Of a stretch of DNA of 36,532 bases, positions 34,891 to 36,532 are shown in pieces. The stretch lies in assembly GCF_030656115.1 (NCBI RefSeq), contig NZ_JAUSOO010000038.1, positions 1-36,532 on the forward strand, read 5' to 3'. The notes beneath the pieces were generated by a model. That model ran no database searches. It was not told the DNA's origin and was given only the letters and a program-made list of their open reading frames with translations. The stretch is from Hydrogenophaga sp. Its GTDB lineage: Bacteria; Pseudomonadota; Gammaproteobacteria; Burkholderiales; Burkholderiaceae_C. A program made the position numbers and the translations under genes. How positions within the stretch are numbered: position 1 is the first letter of the stretch; every line of letters begins with the position of its first letter.

Positions 34891-35214
34891 GCCGACGCGG
34901 CGAATCAGGAACGCTTGGGTTGGCACGGGCCATTTCGGTCATGTGGGTGGCATTCGGCGCTGCGTGCTTCAGCCGTTTTCCGTCATACCGCGCTATGCCG
35001 TGCGCGACGACTGGGTTCTCGTGGTGGCCGTGCTGCATCAACACCGCGCCTCAGAGGCCGAGAGTTTTTCGACGCTCACAGAGCCGATCATGCCCGTTGC
35101 GTATCACGCCGAGCGCGCCAACATGCGCACGAATGGCATCGCCGATGTACGTGGCGAGCGTCTATGGCTCGATCAAGAGCCTTATTTGGACGCATTTACC
35201 CACTTTTGCCCCCC
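34891..35214. other. Gene-poor stretch between patatin gene and IS element
   Basis: No intact gene is supported in these 324 bases. On the plus strand a frame covering about 34940-35060 reads RYAVRDDWVLVVAVLHQHR, which resembles the C-terminal strand of RelE/ParE-type toxins, but no start or N-terminal part is recognisable. It may be a decayed toxin gene broken by the insertion sequence that follows. The outer end of that insertion sequence should lie in the right part of this stretch, but its terminal repeat could not be defined. Confidence 0.35.
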
Positions 35215-36532
35215 TCATGCTGCCTGCGCAGCCTTTGCAGACGCACCACGCCCCCAGCCAATGATGTGCGGTGCCAGCACGGCGGTGCGCATCAGGTTGT
35301 GCGCCAGCACAAACAGACCCACCACCGATCGAACCTTGGTCAAGCCACGAACGGGCATTCTCAGCAGTCCCCGGTTGCGCGCTTGGGCGTTCACACATTC
35401 GGCTGTGGCCGCGCGCTGCTTGTAAATCTCCTTGGCCTGCTCGGCGGACATGCGCACACGCCACTGCGCCACCGCCTCGGAGTCACCCGCCTTGGGCTGG
35501 TGTTTGTCCTGTGCCGCCGGGTCTTTTGGCTCGTCTTGGTGTTCGTCTTCTTTCGCGCCTTGCCGGGCCTTGTGCTCGGGTACTGGCGCATAAACGTCGG
35601 TCTTGTCGGCCACCGCGTCGATTTGCGCGTGGGCAGGGAAGCCCCCATCGACCAGCCACTCATCTGGGCTCTGGCCCAGACGCTGCTCGACTTGCTCGAC
35701 CATGGGTGAGAGCTGGGCCATGTCGCTGCCCGCGTTGACCACATCCATGCCCACGATGACCTGGTCTTCGCAGGTGGTGGCGAACTGCACATTGAAGGCG
35801 GGACGGAAACCGCCGTCTCCCATCTTCATGACGCGCGCATCGGCGTCCGTGCTGCTTGAGCGGGCTTCGGTCTTGGATCCGTTGCGTTTCTTCACCGCAG
35901 CCACTTCGGGCAGTTGTTTGAGGGCTGCCTGGATGCGCGCTTCACGCTCCTGGGCTGCGCGCAACTGGGCCGCCTGGGCGCGCCGATTGGCCAAGCCGGG
36001 GTCCAGGACCTGCGCCTTGAGTGTCTGCACCAACTCACGGGCCTCTTGGAGGTGCTGTTCCAGGCTGGCCTGGCGGCGAAAGGAGGCTGCTGCAGCGTCG
36101 GCGCGCACGCGCATGCCGTCTTGCGCCACGCGCGTCAGGCTGATCGCGCCTGCTGCGGCCAAGGCGGCCACGTTGTCGGTGAGCAGGTTGTCCATCAAGG
36201 CTTCGTTGCCAGCGCGAAAGTCGTTGAGCGCGTGGTAGTTCACCGAGACGCCCCCGCAGATCCAGCGGTAGGCATCGTGCTCCTGGCTCAACCGTGCCAA
36301 TTCGCGCCCGCTGCCCACACCCTGCAGCGTGGCGTACAGCCACAGCGCGAAGAGGATGTGCGGGTCGATGGCGGCACGCCCGGCGTTGCTGCCGCGCGCT
36401 TTGATGCCAAGGATCAGCTGGCTCAGGTCTTGGTGTACGACGTAGCCCCACACCAGGCGGGCTCGGTGGTCTGCGGGGAGCAAGGACTCCAGGTCCGAGG
36501 CGCGCAACTCAACCTGTGAGCGGTTGGGTTGC
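35160..36532 (-). mobile_element. IS1182-family insertion sequence, partial in window
   Basis: Covers the transposase gene and an estimated short non-coding end. The left boundary is approximate: inverted terminal repeats and target duplication could not be matched because the other end lies beyond the window. Confidence 0.6.
35215..36532 (-). CDS. IS1182-family transposase, 5' end cut by window edge
   Basis: DDE transposase of the IS1182 group. The frame is open to the last base of the window (QPNRSQVELRASDLESLLP at the edge), so only a few N-terminal residues are missing; at least 438 are present. Features are LVWGYVVHQDLSQL and IDPHILFALWLYATLQGVGSGRELARL. The first catalytic Asp is in VAQDGMRVRADA, the second in EWLVDGGFPAHAQID and the Glu in TAECVNAQARNRGL. 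A Gln/Glu/Arg-rich coiled segment lies between. No frameshift or internal stop is seen, so the element may still be active. Confidence 0.92.
   Translation of the reverse strand, partial: QPNRSQVELRASDLESLLPADHRARLVWGYVVHQDLSQLILGIKARGSNAGRAAIDPHILFALWLYATLQGVGSGRELARLSQEHDAYRWICGGVSVNYHALNDFRAGNEALMDNLLTDNVAALAAAGAISLTRVAQDGMRVRADAAAASFRRQASLEQHLQEARELVQTLKAQVLDPGLANRRAQAAQLRAAQEREARIQAALKQLPEVAAVKKRNGSKTEARSSSTDADARVMKMGDGGFRPAFNVQFATTCEDQVIVGMDVVNAGSDMAQLSPMVEQVEQRLGQSPDEWLVDGGFPAHAQIDAVADKTDVYAPVPEHKARQGAKEDEHQDEPKDPAAQDKHQPKAGDSEAVAQWRVRMSAEQAKEIYKQRAATAECVNAQARNRGLLRMPVRGLTKVRSVVGLFVLAHNLMRTAVLAPHIIGWGRGASAKAAQAA

Overview
This window looks like a chromosomal segment of a betaproteobacterium of the Burkholderiales, most likely a Comamonadaceae member (Hydrogenophaga/Polaromonas/Acidovorax-like). 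That is an inference from the high G+C, the gene families (late cobalamin genes, TRAP and PhnD-type binding proteins, Rieske oxygenase, IS1182 transposase) and the GC-rich palindromic intergenic repeats. No rRNA or tRNA gene was found to fix the taxonomy.

Positions 1-15724, all on the plus strand, form one dense run. It starts with the biotin genes bioA (3' end only), bioD and bioF, then late cobalamin genes cbiB and cobD. Next comes a complete four-gene Wadjet anti-plasmid system, jetABCD, and then cobQ, cobT, cobS and cobC. Most junctions overlap by 1-17 bases or lie within a few bases of each other. The Wadjet cassette interrupts the cobalamin run, and its last gene shares an ATGA stop/start with cobQ, so defence and cofactor synthesis appear to be on one message. 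Names follow Salmonella usage (cbiB, cobD, cobT, cobS, cobC) with cobQ for cobyric acid synthase.

Positions 15768-19977 hold ordinary genes: a DUF445 membrane protein, endonuclease III (nth), an orphan PhnD-like periplasmic binding protein and a class I/II aminotransferase.

Positions 20040-24075 are a second defence-like locus with lower G+C. It encodes a 1138-residue single-chain restriction-modification enzyme (nuclease, N6-adenine methylase and specificity regions). This is translationally coupled to a PIN-domain ribonuclease with all four acidic residues but no recognisable antitoxin, and possibly to a 37-residue small ORF. This restriction-PIN pair is the best candidate in the window for an undescribed system.

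Positions 24089-30859 are a NUDIX hydrolase followed by a minus-strand catabolic cluster. In transcription order it reads Rieske oxygenase, glutamine-synthetase-like ligase, 2Fe-2S ferredoxin, fumarylacetoacetate-hydrolase-family enzyme and TRAP binding protein. A divergent GntR/FCD regulator faces it across a perfect 16-bp palindrome. The TRAP gene has its own promoter-like sequence and a second palindromic operator. The set suggests uptake and oxidation of an amine or aromatic substrate with gamma-glutamyl ligation of an amine; the substrate is unknown.

Positions 31007-33519 are a coupled pair, a thymidine/AMP-phosphorylase-family enzyme and a PRPP-synthetase-family enzyme, pointing to nucleotide ribose salvage. 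A patatin-like phospholipase, a gene-poor stretch with a possible toxin remnant and an IS1182-family transposase cut by the window edge complete the region.
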